DNA of 64,000 bases from Phoenix dactylifera. Its lineage: Eukaryota; Streptophyta; Magnoliopsida; Arecales; Arecaceae. The notes under the pieces are model-generated. The model ran no database searches. It was not told where the DNA came from and saw only the letters and a program-made list of their open reading frames with translations. Of this stretch, positions 12,401 through 25,300 are shown in pieces; the first letter of the stretch is position 1, and the number at the start of each line of letters is the position of its first letter. The stretch spans positions 5,064,071 to 5,128,070 of the forward strand of contig NC_052401.1 of the NCBI RefSeq assembly GCF_009389715.1, given 5' to 3'. A program made the translations under genes and the position numbers.

Positions 12401-14650
12401 CAAAGATATGATCGAGAGATGCTTAGACGAGGCCACTGTGCTACCCGATCGACTCGGTCAGGAGGCGACATACATCTCCCAACATAGCCAAGCAAAGAGG
12501 AGCATGAAGGATAAGCAGATAGAGAGTGGCACAAATGGTAAGCAGACAACAAGTGGCACGAAGGATAAGAAAACAGCTGCCTAGGCGCACACCAAAAAAG
12601 AAAAACAAAAAGCATCTGCAGCCCTAATGAAGAGCATGGAAGAGAAGCTAGTTCGTTCAAATTCAGAGATCAGGAGCAACAGTTCTAGTGGTCATGGATT
12701 TGCTAGCCAAAAAGAGAGTGGAGGACATGAGACTACTATTTATGAGACAGTCGCAGGGTAGTTTTTGATTTACCAGTGAGTCCTAGTTTATGCTTGCTAC
12801 ACAACATAGGGACCATGATGCACAATCTGGTAGAGCCTGCGAGGATCCGATTACATATAGAAGACGGGCTCTTTGAGGTCATTCAGGAGGATACGATGCA
12901 ACTGCAGATGATTTCGCACGTGGAGTAGCATCTAGATATATGAAGTTCTAAGTCGTATACTGGATCTTATTATCCGCAGCCACATGCAGCTTATAACCCA
13001 TATAGATACAGACATGGATATGGAGCGTCTGAGGCTCTTTTGGTGGCTACTATCCTGCGCAGCTCGGAGCATCTTATGGGTCAGATTTTGCTGCCGGCTT
13101 ATTCGGATGGCCCCCTTCACAGCTATTTTATTAGCCAATTTATTAGCCAAAGAACACTTCTTAGAGCCAGAGCTTCAGAAAAAAATCCGAGAGTGCTTAT
13201 AACTCGGAGCATGTTCTTTATGGGATGAACATATAAGACTACAACGCCGCTTGGTTAGAGGGGTGGGTTGATATGCCTCCTGACTATGCTAATGATCCGG
13301 ATATCTACGAGAGACATCATCATTTGACGAGATTTTAGATATTGGTATGTATGTTGTACTTTAATTATATATAATTGATTGTATTATTTTATATTTTTTA
13401 CGTCACTACTTGATTTGAGAATATTTCATGTTGCTTCTTGTAGCTTGTAGCAACTCATTAATCATTTTATGTTTTGTATCATTTTAAAATAATAAGATGC
13501 ATTATTTAGGTTAAACTTGGATCATAAAAATATCAAAAAATATCAAATTAGACTTAAAATCATTGAAAAAGTTTAATAAGATTGATTACCAATCAAATCA
13601 ACTTGAAAAACTTTAAGAAAAATGGGTGTGCCGGTATGGACCGGCATGCCCAAGCGTACCGTGTTCCATACTGACCCATCGCTGTGTATAAAGCGAACTC
13701 TAGGGGCAGCAACTTCACCCCAGTTCCACACCATCTCTGTGTTATTTACTATACTGCCTGCACTCTCTCATCATGATGGCTTTAGAGCCAGCATCCTTTC
13801 CATTGAGAAACACTTTCCCACTCTATCAGATGCTGAGCACATGCAAGTAACTAATTTATGTAATTGTCTGAATATTTTCGTTTATATTTTTTCGGGATCT
13901 AGTAGTGTATTTTTAAAGAGTTGCTAGAGCTTAAACTTTTTTTTGTTTCTGACTCAGGAAGTCAAGGATACTGAATATATAGCGAAGATACAGTTGGAGC
14001 CGGAGTTGCCTCCTCTCATTAAAAAGTCATCTTCAGGTCTCTCTCTCTGTCTTTGTGTGCATCTCTCTCTCTCTATATATATGTATGTGTGTGTATGTAT
14101 ATGTATGTATGTATGTATAGGGTTCAAGTTACAATTTTTTTTAATAGAATGATGGTAGTCCCACATTGATGGCCTGAGCCTTTAGATGTGATGTCTTTAA
14201 AGTGCTTACATACCGAAAATCATGTCGTTTGAGACCCTAGCCTATGCATCAAATGGTCAAAGTTTGGACAGTTTCAATAACATAAAACATATAGTTTAGA
14301 GGTAGACCACATTCAATGGTTTGGAGCATCGATATGGGACTCCCATCATCCAATTCAAAAAATAGGTGTGATTCTATAAAAGTTTTACACCAGGTATCAC
14401 TTGATCTTGACTGTAGTTTCTGATACAACATATGCTCATGCGATACCCACTTTGCTGTCTTGTAAAAGTGAGTATTATTTTTTTCCTAATATGTGCTATT
14501 ATTTTGCTTTCAGTTAAGAAAGACATTGTTGATCTTCCTTTTGATCTGGAGCTTGATCATCTTCCAATTGTTGACCATGAAATTGAGTTCAAGTTGAAAG
14601 ATGAGCCGTCGCCTCAGAAGCATCTTTCATCCATGTCTTTGGCACTTTAG
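6498..14650 (+). CDS. Plant securin-like protein of the PATRONUS/RSS1 family (5 exons)
   Basis: Coding exons: 6498-6552, 6662-6967, 7118-7200, 13958-14036, 14514-14650. All junctions are GT..AG and phases join without a shift, giving 219 aa. Family members are APC/C substrates that protect sister-chromatid cohesion in plants (PATRONUS, the plant securin-like proteins; rice RSS1 also links the cell cycle to salt stress). Visible signs: MASRT start; NENVRN (11-16), resembling the KEN/DEN-box spacing xENxxN; a textbook D-box RKALTDLSN (R40, L43, N48); a basic middle; the acidic block around IFTDEEIKICNEWAREG; and a C-terminal D/E-rich tail with DLPFDLELDHLP. Length fits the family (about 190-220 aa). 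The 6.7-kb third coding intron holds nested transposons. MSA elements upstream suggest G2/M expression. The family call rests on motifs and overall pattern, not on an alignment. Confidence 0.8.
7201..8930 (+). other. Unique part of the long intron of the securin-like gene
   Basis: AT-rich intron sequence with a pyrimidine-rich tract near 7615-7660 (TTTCTTTTC repeats). I see no gene or complete mobile element. Confidence 0.5.
8935..9490 (-). mobile_element. hAT-family 3' end, inverted relative to the copy at 11905-13695
   Basis: The reverse complement of this stretch matches 13230-13690 over the last codons of the transposase and the whole 3' non-coding end. The minus strand encodes DYNAAWLGRWADV near 9460, matching DYNAAWLEGWVDM near 13235 on the plus strand. 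It continues through the shared 'caatgattttaagtctaatttgatat' type tract (about 9130-9105) to a GTACC-rich end near 8938. So two copies of the same terminal region face in opposite directions here. Confidence 0.7.
9600..9960. repeat. Degenerate tandem repeat, unit about 43 bp
   Basis: The phrase 'GTGACGGGGCAAAnAGTAGTTTCACATTTCTAGCC' recurs about five to six times with drift between 9615 and 9805, and a related piece appears at 9915-9945. There are no unique spacers, so it is a minisatellite. Its neighbourhood (9500-11700) looks like a long LTR read on the minus strand, where such arrays are common. Confidence 0.6.
9999..10336. repeat. 170-bp tandem duplication
   Basis: Two copies, 9999-10168 and 10169-about 10336, are nearly identical: both begin CTAATATATGCATCCATCATAC and end with a GTGTACAAG(A/G)ATTCT motif. 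The few substitutions and a small TA-count difference indicate a recent event. Confidence 0.85.
11491..11700. repeat. 105-bp tandem duplication
   Basis: Copies start at 11491 and 11596 with CCAAGGGTGGTCGAGCT, pass through GGCGACGGCGG and end in AAGTTAACTTAAATAAC. They differ at a handful of bases. They lie at the edge of the GA-rich LTR-like block. Confidence 0.85.
11905..13341 (+). pseudogene. hAT transposase, C-terminal part, inactivated
   Basis: The plus strand shows the hAT C-terminal dimerisation region: LAIWILLRTVSLSGL, then after a frameshift ECN-stop-STFSLIHSKQRNRL. In active members the stop position is a conserved tryptophan (NWSTFxxIHxKxRNRL). Downstream are YPIHSGFIDDENDPMIRW, a hydrophilic stretch, and a Gly/Tyr/Ser-rich tail, ending DYNAAWLEGWVDM...LTRF-stop near 13341. 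Several frameshifts and stops separate the pieces, so no transposase can be made. The N-terminal BED finger and catalytic core are missing, probably displaced by the LTR-like insertion to the left. Confidence 0.75.
13342..13695 (+). mobile_element. 3' non-coding end of the hAT element
   Basis: This tract follows the transposase stop and is the inverted match of 9380-8938. It ends in a palindromic GTACC/CCGGTA cluster (GCCGGTATGGACCGGC at 13630-13645). I could not identify an 8-bp target duplication, so the outer border is approximate. Confidence 0.6.
14037..14119. repeat. Compound microsatellite (CT)n-(TA)n-(TATG)n
   Basis: It begins directly at the 5' splice site that follows the fourth coding exon of the securin-like gene (TCAG|GTCTCTCTC), so the donor is inside the CT repeat. 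Length changes here could affect splicing efficiency. Confidence 0.85.
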
Positions 14651-15617
14651 AGTAGAGATCAATTGGGAAACATTAAAATCTGTCAAGCTTGGGATTTTTT
14701 TTTCTTCTGAACACATTGGTTTTTGGGATACCTTATGCTGTTTGTACATGAAAAGATGCTGCTTAACGCAAATATTCTCATCCTTCTGTCTGTAATGGAT
14801 CACTATCTACATTTTGCCATTACTTTCCTAACCATTCTTTGAAGACTTTGATGCTGAAGCAAAGAAATCCCATGCCAGCCCTGTTTCCTGCTTGGTGGAA
14901 ATCAGTACAATAAAGGTTCATTGGAATAAAACATTGTTGACCGAAAGGTAGATCCTCAGCTGTTTCTTAAGAATCAATGATGTTTGGGTTTAACGATACA
15001 GCCATTGGCTTACAAAACCTTGCCACCAACAGACCAGCCTAAAAATTTCCCAGGCCTTTTGCTGCATTTGTTTCCGACTCTTACATGGTGTGTCATTGTT
15101 TCTTGGAAGAAAAGTTCTTGGCTGCAGAACTACACTGTTCTGCAATTCTAGAAATGTAGAACCAGGAGCATTGCTCGAGAAACCAGCCTCATCACAGCAC
15201 ATATTTTTTGCTGGAATGACTGATGGCAATTTGATGCTTGCCATTCATGGAAAGTACCTTACAAATGGATTGGCCATGGCATGTTAATTTGTCAATAGCA
15301 GAATGTAATGCGAACGATTGCCTGCCGGATCTGCAACGTCTGTTATGCCCCTGAAGAGACTGCAAAATGTTGCAACTACTGTTGAGATGCTGCAGCTACG
15401 TCACTACCTCATAAGAGGACAACTTTACACAATGGAGGATGAATGAGTGCTGGATTCCTACACTTTTAACATGTGGCTTAGCTTATAACATGGAAGAGAA
15501 ATGAGAATCGTGTGGCAGGGAGCATGGTCAATTGGGGACACGATTCTTGTATCTTCTTATCAGTGGAAAGGCTCTGGCCTTCCTATCATGGCTTATGACC
15601 AATTCTTCATCATACAC
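14651..15617. other. 3' UTR of the securin-like gene and convergent spacer
   Basis: AATAAAG at about 14910 and AATAAAAC near 14926 are possible polyadenylation signals for the plus-strand gene. The rest shows no coding potential that I recognise. Open frames near 15000-15290 on both strands lack family features. Confidence 0.4.
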
Positions 15618-15832
15618 AGAGACACAGAGAGAGAGAGAGAGAGGTAATTAACTATTTCACAATCACTACCTATCAAATGATCTCATTTCATAACCATTTA
15701 CAACAATTATAAGCGGCCTCAACAGAACATAGCTAGTGGAAAAGAGAGAGATGTTAATTAAATCTTTCATAATCACTGCCTATCGAATGATGATCTCATT
15801 AGACAATCATTTACACACTTGTAAAGTGGCCT

Positions 15833-15885
<53 letters not shown>

Positions 15886-15990
15886 ATAGCATGAAGGAGA
15901 GCGAGAGAGTTGTCAATTAACTTTTCCATTACCTATCAATGGATCTCATTTCATAATCATATGCTATCATCATCAGTAAAATGGCCTGAA
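15618..15990. repeat. Triplicated ~100-bp segment with an A51 run
   Basis: After a short (GA)n, three diverged copies follow of a unit containing TTAATTAA, CACTACCTATC, ATGATCTCATTTCATAA and GTGGCCT. They start near 15643, 15754 and 15917. The second copy is followed by an uninterrupted run of 51 A (15834-15884). The poly-A inside a tandem array suggests slippage expansion or a retroposed 3' end. Confidence 0.75.
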
Positions 15991-16375
15991 CAGGACAGCT
16001 TGTTCCTGCACCTGTTAATACAGTAACTGACATCACCTATAGTGGAGCTCTTAAATTACCGACCATCATTTATGAACCTAAATACCACATTATCTACTTA
16101 GTACCATTCGTTGGCACGATAAATAGAGTTTCTGATTGGTAAGTTCAGCAGCCAGGATTCAGTCTCCTGATCACAAGCATGCTGATTCAAATCCAGAACT
16201 CGATGGCTTAGAATGGATACAACAAAGAATAATGAAATAAGTTAAAAGATCTAGCAGCAATGGCTTCTTGGAACTAAAATGGGACTTGGAATATAGGCTA
16301 CAGCAGCATGCTTCGTTGTGGGTGTGGTGATTCATGAGGTCCTCCAACACAAAGAAACTGGCACCTCTTGTGTCA

Positions 16376-19300
16376 TTAATCATAACCATAATCGGCATCA
16401 TATGTGTAGTCTTCATCTCCATTTCCATAATAGTCATTGTAGTCTGCTTCCTCAGCAAAATCGCCATCTTCAAATGTTCCAGCCTCATCACCATCATCTG
16501 CTGTCCCTGAATTAACTCTCTCTTTGATATTGTCAGGATGACCATTAGCTTCACCAGTGTCTGATTCAACTTTTTGTTTCTTCCCATTTTCCTGATCAGT
16601 CTGTCACAATGAATAACAATTAGTGATCATCACGCTATGTTTCAAAGTCATGAGTTCTAAATGTATGTTGACACTTGACAAGAGCAAAACAGGACATGAT
16701 ATCCATAGTATATCCGTACTTGCAACAACTGTGGACTAGATTTTCCAAGGCTAGAACAAGTTACAGAGGAGATGCCAGCTTATCGCATTTCTTTAATGAC
16801 ATTATGGTGCCTCACAAATACTCTTTGAAAAAAGGGTGACACCTTGTTTGGAGTTCTAACTTGAGTTCTATGAGTATTACTAGGTGCAGACACATCTAAG
16901 AAAAATAAGGCTTGCTGACATTATTGGTGAACAATCTCAACTTCTTTCTGGAGAGTCAAATTTGTCCAGTTATAAGTACATGGAGCAAAAATTTATTCTC
17001 AACTTTCCTTTGTATGCTACGGAGAAGCCCCATTTGCTGAACATAAAAGAATTTAAGTTGAAACAAGAAGAGAAACATACAGTGTATAGACCCTCCAATG
17101 CTTCATAGTTGACTCTTGAACTGAAGGTCTGCAAAATAAAACCAAATTTGGTATCAAAAAACACTGGAAAAAAAAGAATACACAGATAAAACAAACAAAG
17201 AGCAAACTCCATAACGAAAACTGTGGCATTTCATTAAAACAAGCATAAAACTGAAGATCAAGAAGTGTCTCAGGCATTTAAACATTGTAGTACTCAGTGC
17301 ATGGGGAGAATACCTTTCGCTTAAGCATTTGGCGTGTCGCTTCAAGAGGAGTTCGGGCAGGAGTTGAATTCTTAGCTTCTTCAGCACGTTTTTGTTTTCT
17401 TTCCTGCATCCCAAATCAAAATTATAGAAGGAGAAAAGACAAAACATAAAAGGGCAATCATGAGTCCGAAAGTTACTCTCAGAGAATTAAAATATAGTAA
17501 ACAGATTCAGGATGTGAAATGGATTAATTTTGTACAACAATATTTGTCTAAACAGCAGACCACATACATTTTAAAGAAGTCGATAGTAAAGAACTAAGGA
17601 GCTAGTTTACAATGACAGTGTTTCGCAGTTAGCAACCCTCATTATTTTATGCTTTTTTAAGCATTTCTAGATTTCCAGGCAGCCTAGCTCCTATTTGGAG
17701 GAAAAACACTAAAACTTAGACAAGCTACAAGATATAAATTATATAGCTTCTCGTTGTATAGAATGGAATAAGTACTTTTCTTAATAATTTTTTTAAAGAA
17801 AATAACTTTAACATTAGAACAAGGTAGGGTTAAGGAGAAACACATTTATGGAGTTCTAAATGACATCAACAAATCAATATGCACCGAGGAGTTTTACAAA
17901 GATAAAACTTATGCGATAAAAACTGAATTGGTAGATGTTGGAACTCAGGTTTCAAGTACAGATGCTGGTGGCATAGTACATGCCATGTTGTGCCATGCTG
18001 GACACATGCCAAACCAAGCCCCCAAAAAAGATTTAACCATTTTTTAATTAAAAAATAAAAAGAAAGAGTTAAACTGGCGCCCTTTGAGGCACTGGTACTG
18101 GCCTGGCATAGTACATGCCAACTAGCACATCCAGCAGCTGAAACCATGGTTTGGATATATATAAAAAAAAGGCTTCATATTGCACTGAATATGCACGGTC
18201 AAGTATAACACACAAGTAGGTGAAACCAACAGAGGACATTGATAGAAATAGAGGTTAGCATAGACTATAGACTACAAGGTTTAAATAGTACAACAAATAA
18301 AGCTCCAAGAACCAAAAAGGGTCCCTCAGATATTAGACAATTTAAAAGAGCTAGCAGAACTCCCATGGAAGTTGGAAAACCGGGTAAAAATGTACAAGAA
18401 GAGGAAAGGACTCTAGATAAAAAGCGGTGGAAGATAGTTCATAAATCCCGATTAAAAGGCTTGTGGTCATCATTACCCAATGGAATGGATGATGCTTAAA
18501 GTAATTGCACATTTTGAAGAATCCTGGACAGTTGAACTAGCAAATTATTATCATTGTTGCCAAGCCTTAACATCAAATCGTGGTTGTTATGGATCACAAC
18601 CCTCTGACTAGCAAATGGAAAGAAAAAACACTGGACAAAAACAAAATTTTCCAATGCAAAAGAAGACAAGATACAGGGAACAGAAACTAATCTATCTTAA
18701 AAGATTTGAGCTTGTAGAGAAACAATCTAGGTTCTTACTATTTGCAATTGTTGTGAGAGCATTTGCATGTGGGTTTGGATTTTATTGCAGGATTGTCACC
18801 TAAACCTTTTTCGAGATTGTCATCAAAATCCTGTTGATTTAGGAATAGCATTTACATGTGGACGACTCTTTTGGAAGAAGTAGTTTGTATTTTCTTGTCA
18901 TTCAACTAGGGGAACTTAGCAAGAACAATGCACACTATTTTCATTTTTGCAAAAATGGTCACTTTTATATTTCTTTGGCAGAATCCATCACTTTTGGACT
19001 TTACCGGACTGTTATGCCCCTGCCTTTGTACCTACCATAAGAACATTTTACTAGTGCATTGACCTGTATCATCTATACATTTAAATGTGCATTCACTTGT
19101 GTTGTCTGCATCCATTAGCAAAATATGTGCATTTCTTTGAGATAAAGGGGCATATTGATCTGCTAAATTCCAAAACAGACCGTTTCTGGGAGGAAAGAAA
19201 AAGGAGTTAGAGTGACTTGAGTTTGGAGAACTGAAAATAAAGTAGAATTTTTTTTCTACAAAAGCCCCTTTCATTTGTAACATTTTGCCACCTCTGGGAT

Positions 19301-22300
19301 TCATGAAGCATATCTAGAACCAACTCTAGTGCTCCCAGGCTTTTCAGATACCCACTTAAGATTCAAGTCCTCTTAATAATATCCAGCGCATAGATAAACC
19401 CAATAATGCCTGAAAATCAAGCTTGTTGAGAATAATTGGCATGTTCCAACAAATATTTTAAGTACAAGCAGCAATTGCACTGGAGTCAGTGTCGCTAGAG
19501 ACATCTTATTTTTCTTATGATCCTTGGCCAATATATTGATATTACACATAGATGGGAAGGACTTTTACATAGAAATTTTAGGCACACAATATTGGAGCGA
19601 ATGCAATGAATGTAATAATCCACAAAAGCCCAACTAATACCCTTAAATAGACCATAACATGTACGCAATACTCACATAACACACAATATCTAAGTATATG
19701 TAAATCATTCCCAAATCTTTGATAGTCTGTGAACATGTTCATCCGCTAATCAATACTCTGAGCAGTCCTTGGAAATAAAACAGTCTCTAGGTAGTAATGG
19801 TAGACGGTGAAAATCTACAGACCAACAACATTACAAGGCACTTGGATATCAGAGAACAGAAATACAGGAGTAGAAACTTGGAATGACAGTAGCGTGAACC
19901 AGTTTGATGATATAAGCTTCATATTCAAACTAAGCCCCTATCTTATCATTCCTAGAGATTAGGGAGTCTCCATATAGACATGTATGTCAATAGTACAACG
20001 TTAAACAGTAATGGCAACTCAATTGCTGTGAATAAAGGCCATGAATGCACTACAAGTAAATTCAAAAATTTCAGTTTTGAAGCACTTCAGAGCCTAACCT
20101 TGGGGCCAGCATATTGTTTGCAACAGATGTAACGAAATATGCCAAAAATACAAATTGATATCATAAACAAAATATAAGGAAAAATCAGATGGTCACTTAC
20201 AAAATTCTATAAATATACAAATATTAAAAATAAAGAAAATGAAGCTTTCTTTGTTGCAATTCTCTCAACTGTCAATTATATTTCTACAATCATATTTCGA
20301 AGATATTTCCTTTCCAAATTTTGTTGTGTTTTTTGCATCTATTTCTTCCTTTTAAGAGAAGCAAAATTGGGTCCTTGCAGCAACAATTTACTTTTTTGTT
20401 CCAAAATTACTAAGTAAAAAAAAGATCCCCTTTCCTTCTTGAGGTAATACCAGAGAGCAATGCATGCATAGGCAGGTGAACGTGTCAAATAAATTTGTCA
20501 ATGTCTGGCATGCACCCTTCAACCAAAGCAAACCTTGTGATGAGTCTTTAGGTTTCTAAGGGGCATCTCTCCTCATAAATATAAGGCAAGTGATAGAATG
20601 GTAAAGTTTGCCGTCTCAGTACCAGACTCCATATCGGTACTACACTAGCATTGTGTCAGTACAGTACGGTGATCTTTTCGATGTACCGAGTATCGATATG
20701 CCATCCGTACTAGGTATCAATACTGAACTAATACAGTACGCCCCGTACCACCTGGTTGGGGCCGATACGGCGAACCATGCAGAATAGCTTATTCAAACAG
20801 GAAAAAATGTGCAAATAAGAAAAAAAAATTACAAATTACACTATTGGAGAACAAAGTGATGAGTGATTAAGGTGATACATGTATCGAGGAAAACACAAGA
20901 GCATTTGGCAAGGAGGTCTTGGCTCTCCATCAAGGGACTTTGGAAGAGAGCAGGACCTGAGAGGACTTTGACGGAAGTTGTAGGAAAGGATAAAGAAGGA
21001 TTGTGTTGATGTAGGATGCATACTATAAGAATAAAAGGTGAAGTATCTAATAATTCACAAAGACAACAGCATATAGATGGATGAAGCATCTTATTTCCAT
21101 TTATCATGCTTGTAATAATGGCAAAGATTTCCTGAAAAATTTAATAGTTTAAGTTTATCTCCTTTTTTAGGGTTTGCTTGGGGGGTTTTGAACTTCAGCT
21201 ATATAGCATTCCAGTGATATATCCACATCAAAATAATGATTATATCAAATTTATGATTATCCAGCAGTGCAGAACTGCTCCATTTGGAGTCCATTGTGAA
21301 CATGGAGAATTCAATCTCATAACAGGTTGACTTACACGAAAATCTGAGACATTAACAGAACGCTAAAAATCAACGTCAGTGGTGTATGAAAGTTGCAGTC
21401 TACTCTACCTTTTTGGACTTCGCTAGAGCTGCTGCAGTTGCGGTAGCAAGTTCGCGAGCAGCTAGCAGATCTTCAGAACTATCTGCAAAATTAGCTTCAT
21501 AAGCCTCCTTTGCAGCCGCTGCAGCAGCTTCCTTAGCTGCTTGTTCCTGTTAAATCCATAATCAATCACATTCACTAACAGCTTTAAGAATTCTGTTCAT
21601 AATAAGCAGTCATAAATGCCTTTTATCACCTCAAGATACTCTCTGTTCATTTCTTCCCAGATAATTTTTTTGAAATGCTTCTCCTCTTCATTGTGGAGGT
21701 ATCCATCAACCTATAAAATTTTCCAACATTAGCTACATTTAAGCTGTTCAACTATGCAAAGAAAATTAGACAGAAAGCATGTAATCGTGTGTTCATGTAA
21801 TGGATGCAGACAAATGTGTGCAGAGTATAAAGATTGACCAACATATACAAGAACACTGATCTTTGGTTAAATAGAGAGCAAACTACAGGCATGGTAAGAA
21901 GAAATTGATTATCATGGATAGAACACCTCAACATCATCAATATCCGAAAAACTTTCGGATTCATTGCCTGCAGTGGCAGCCGGTTGGTCATCTGGTTCCT
22001 GGGATTCATTGCAAGCAGATTCATTCGCAGCTTGGTGTCCTGCAGAAGCCCTTGAAAGACTTCAGAGTTCCCAATAAAGCTATCCCAATCAATATGATAA
22101 AATGAAGCACCAACAACATCATCCGTGTTATAGAATTTGATGAGAACTATCCAACATACCGACACTTTCATGTTCTTTTGAGGTTTGTGATTCATATCCA
22201 GTTTCATTTGAAGTGACCTTGGCAGAAACTTTGGCTCCTTTCTTTTCCTGAAAAGACAGAAAACTTGTTACCAGAAAAATTATAAAATGTAGCAAACCAA

Positions 22301-25300
22301 GAAGTATATTACAATAGGCTGTCATGCACATAGAAAGGCAACCAAGGATATGCAGACCTTATTTAACACCCAAGGTTTAAACCTAAAAAAGATTTGAGAC
22401 AGGACCGAATAATTCAAAAAAACTTTTGTAGCTGGGCACCCATTAGATGGTTCATTGATCATCAGAAGAAGTAAAATATATGAAACAACTCTCCCATTAA
22501 AGGCTTAATAGCTTAATCTCTTAGGAGCATTTAACTGGCATGTTGTCTTAATCTTGAAATCTAAAACATACTACATAGCATGCAGCTCTCACTTTAAGGA
22601 CCTTGCTTTCCCACTCCTCCCCAGCACTTCTTATTCCCCTTCTCAATCATGCTTTCCTATTGCAAGGATATAAACGCAGAGTTGCTTCAATCTAAATTTG
22701 ACCATCTATTGCTTTATCACATTCTAGATGAAGCAATACAAATAGAATTAGAGCTGAGTGGATGAAGTGATACTGGAGTACAATGTCCCCTATAATTTAT
22801 AGGCAACTTAAGAAAACTTGTGGTTTATATGTATTAGAATGTTAGTCAATAGAAGAGGATACAGCAAGCAAGAGAAGAACAGCAAAACTGAGGATGGTGA
22901 GATAAATGTGGGGTAAGCCTATGATGGATAGAGTAAAAATTTTGAACATTAGAGGAATTGTGGAGTTAACCAAATGAGGATAGTGATGTCGAACCTATAA
23001 AGACGATATAGGAATGTTTAATGAACATTTAAAGAGCTTTTGATCCATGGTGACTCAGGTAGGGAAACATGTTTGAATAATTGTTGAGGGCTCCAGAAGG
23101 ACAGAATTTGGACAACCTTATAATAGCACCGTACATAGCACTTACAAGGAATTAGAAAGCTAAATAGCTGGGGCAAGGTTTGATGGTTACGATTATGAAT
23201 ATGGAGGGCCATAACTATCAGAATGGAGAACAATCTGCAAAAGGTGGGAGAGGGGGAACAAAACAGACATGTCTTTTAATAGCATTTGAACAGCAATCTA
23301 TCCAAAAATGGGTAACAAATGCAAAGAAGTAACAGTGTTTGGAGAAAACAGTTTTTCCATAACTATGAAGACGGGACAATTAAAGCCTGGAGAACATGAG
23401 GATGTTCAGGTGGATATCGGATAATTAAGGAAAATATTCCAGATCCATAGGGATTAGCATACATTATTAAATAATTTTCTATGTGCGCTGTAGAATTTTT
23501 CTTGTGTAACTCAGCTGCAGAGTGCATGATGCCTCAAAAATAATCAACACGTCTGCTTGTGTCTGGGGAACCAGGAATCTAAAAATAGTAACTAATAAAT
23601 AAGAAGTTCATCACTTACTTGTATAGAACTGTCCTTCTTGTCAAAAACCTGAGAGTCATGGCTAGATTCTCTAATCTTTTCCTCCTTTTTTGCTTCCTCC
23701 ATTCTCTTCCTTTCAGCACGTTGGAAGGCTGGAGGTTTGGCACCACCTTGAAGTCCTCCAGATATTTTGATGAACTGCACAAACCACAATAAACATCAAA
23801 TATGACATCGCAATCTACATAGAGGTAAGCATCAAAAAGAGCAAACAAGGAATTACTTTATCATAGCATTTTTTACAAAGGCCATGGGCAAAATGAGATG
23901 CCTTATCCTTGTGTTTACACATCACTTCACCAGCTTTTGGCAATTGGCTTGAATGAGACTCTTCACTAAGCTCATCTGCCCTTGTAAGAAACTCTTCAAT
24001 CTAAGAAGCAGATGAAAAATGTGGAATAAGCCCAAGAATCTCATTAGACACATCACACACATAAATATCATTGCTTATTGAAAATTAAAAACCTAGTCTT
24101 CATAAACAACTTCTCATTCTGCAAGATATGAATGGTATACTACAGAATAGAACTGAATAACTACCCCTTATAGCCCTTAGTGGAGTTCTATCTTCTCCTT
24201 ATCAAATTTCTTATCTATGCATGCTGTCATTTGAATGGTCACAAAATGAACAGCATGAATGAATCAGAAGTACCCAATCCTGCTGATTAGGGTTTTTATG
24301 TTTTTTAAGACATGTACATCATGTGAATTATTAACTTATGAGCCTTTCCATTCACTTTTTTTAACCTAGAACACCTGCATTCATTCATTATACAACCATT
24401 ATATGCATAAATAACAAACCTCAAAAACATCTGATTTTTGGTTTTAGGCATTCTCATTTTTACAGATTATGATCTTCAGAAGGAACTCTTAATCCAAATG
24501 GGGCATCATTCAAGTTGCATTGATAGGACTGAGGCTCAAATCCTTGTGCTAGGATTCTAGCTCAACTGAACATATCAAGAATGCATATCCTATGGAAACT
24601 ACTCATCTCATTTTCATGATCCAGGTAGCAAAAAATGGTTCCAGGATAAATCTTTACTGCAAATTTGTATTATGGTTGTCCAAGTTCCACATCTTTGAGG
24701 ATCCTTCAAGAGTCGTCCTCCATGTTAAAAGAATCTGATTGAGTACAGTAACAAAGCCTTCAATTTATCATACAGTTGAAATATGATGGTTCCTTTAACT
24801 TCCATCTTAATTTCCATCTTGAAAAGATGTATCCTACAATTATTCATACCTTTTAAGTGTCAATATTTTCTAATACCATGAGTTTATATTATCAATTAGA
24901 AAAAAGTAGCAGAGAGATGGGATGGATATTTAAGAAGAATACAGCAAACATAATGTGCTTTGTTTTCAAACCCTGTTATCTCACTTTACTCAGTGTTGTC
25001 AAAGGATGTAGCCCTTGATGAGAAAACTTTGTAAAGCTGACGCCAAATCAATGATGTAATGTTTCTCGCTTATGGCACTGTTATCACCTAACAGATTTTC
25101 AATGCAGAGAGATTTCAGGTAACAGAATTTCCAAGGAAGAAGGAAAAGAGAAGTATAGAGAATTAATTCTTTGCATTAAAATTTTTCAAGATTTTCCTTA
25201 TCCAAATTTTTTAATCTGATTTTTTCTATCCCCATTGACCTGAGGATTAATTATAAATTGAACATTACAAAGGGCAGAAAACATGACAATTTTTTTAAAA

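Larger units (their letters stand above)
17404..21408 (-). other. BRF1 intron 16, no gene
   Basis: Four kilobases of AT-rich intron. They hold a GCATAGTACATGCCA inverted repeat near 17940-18130 and a GTACC-rich island at 20617-20785. No coding exon with BRF1 homology or another gene was recognised. Confidence 0.6.

Noticed and set aside
12294..13228. Small intact open frames in the hAT region
   Set aside because: They are fragments between frameshifts of the dead transposase or its opposite strand.
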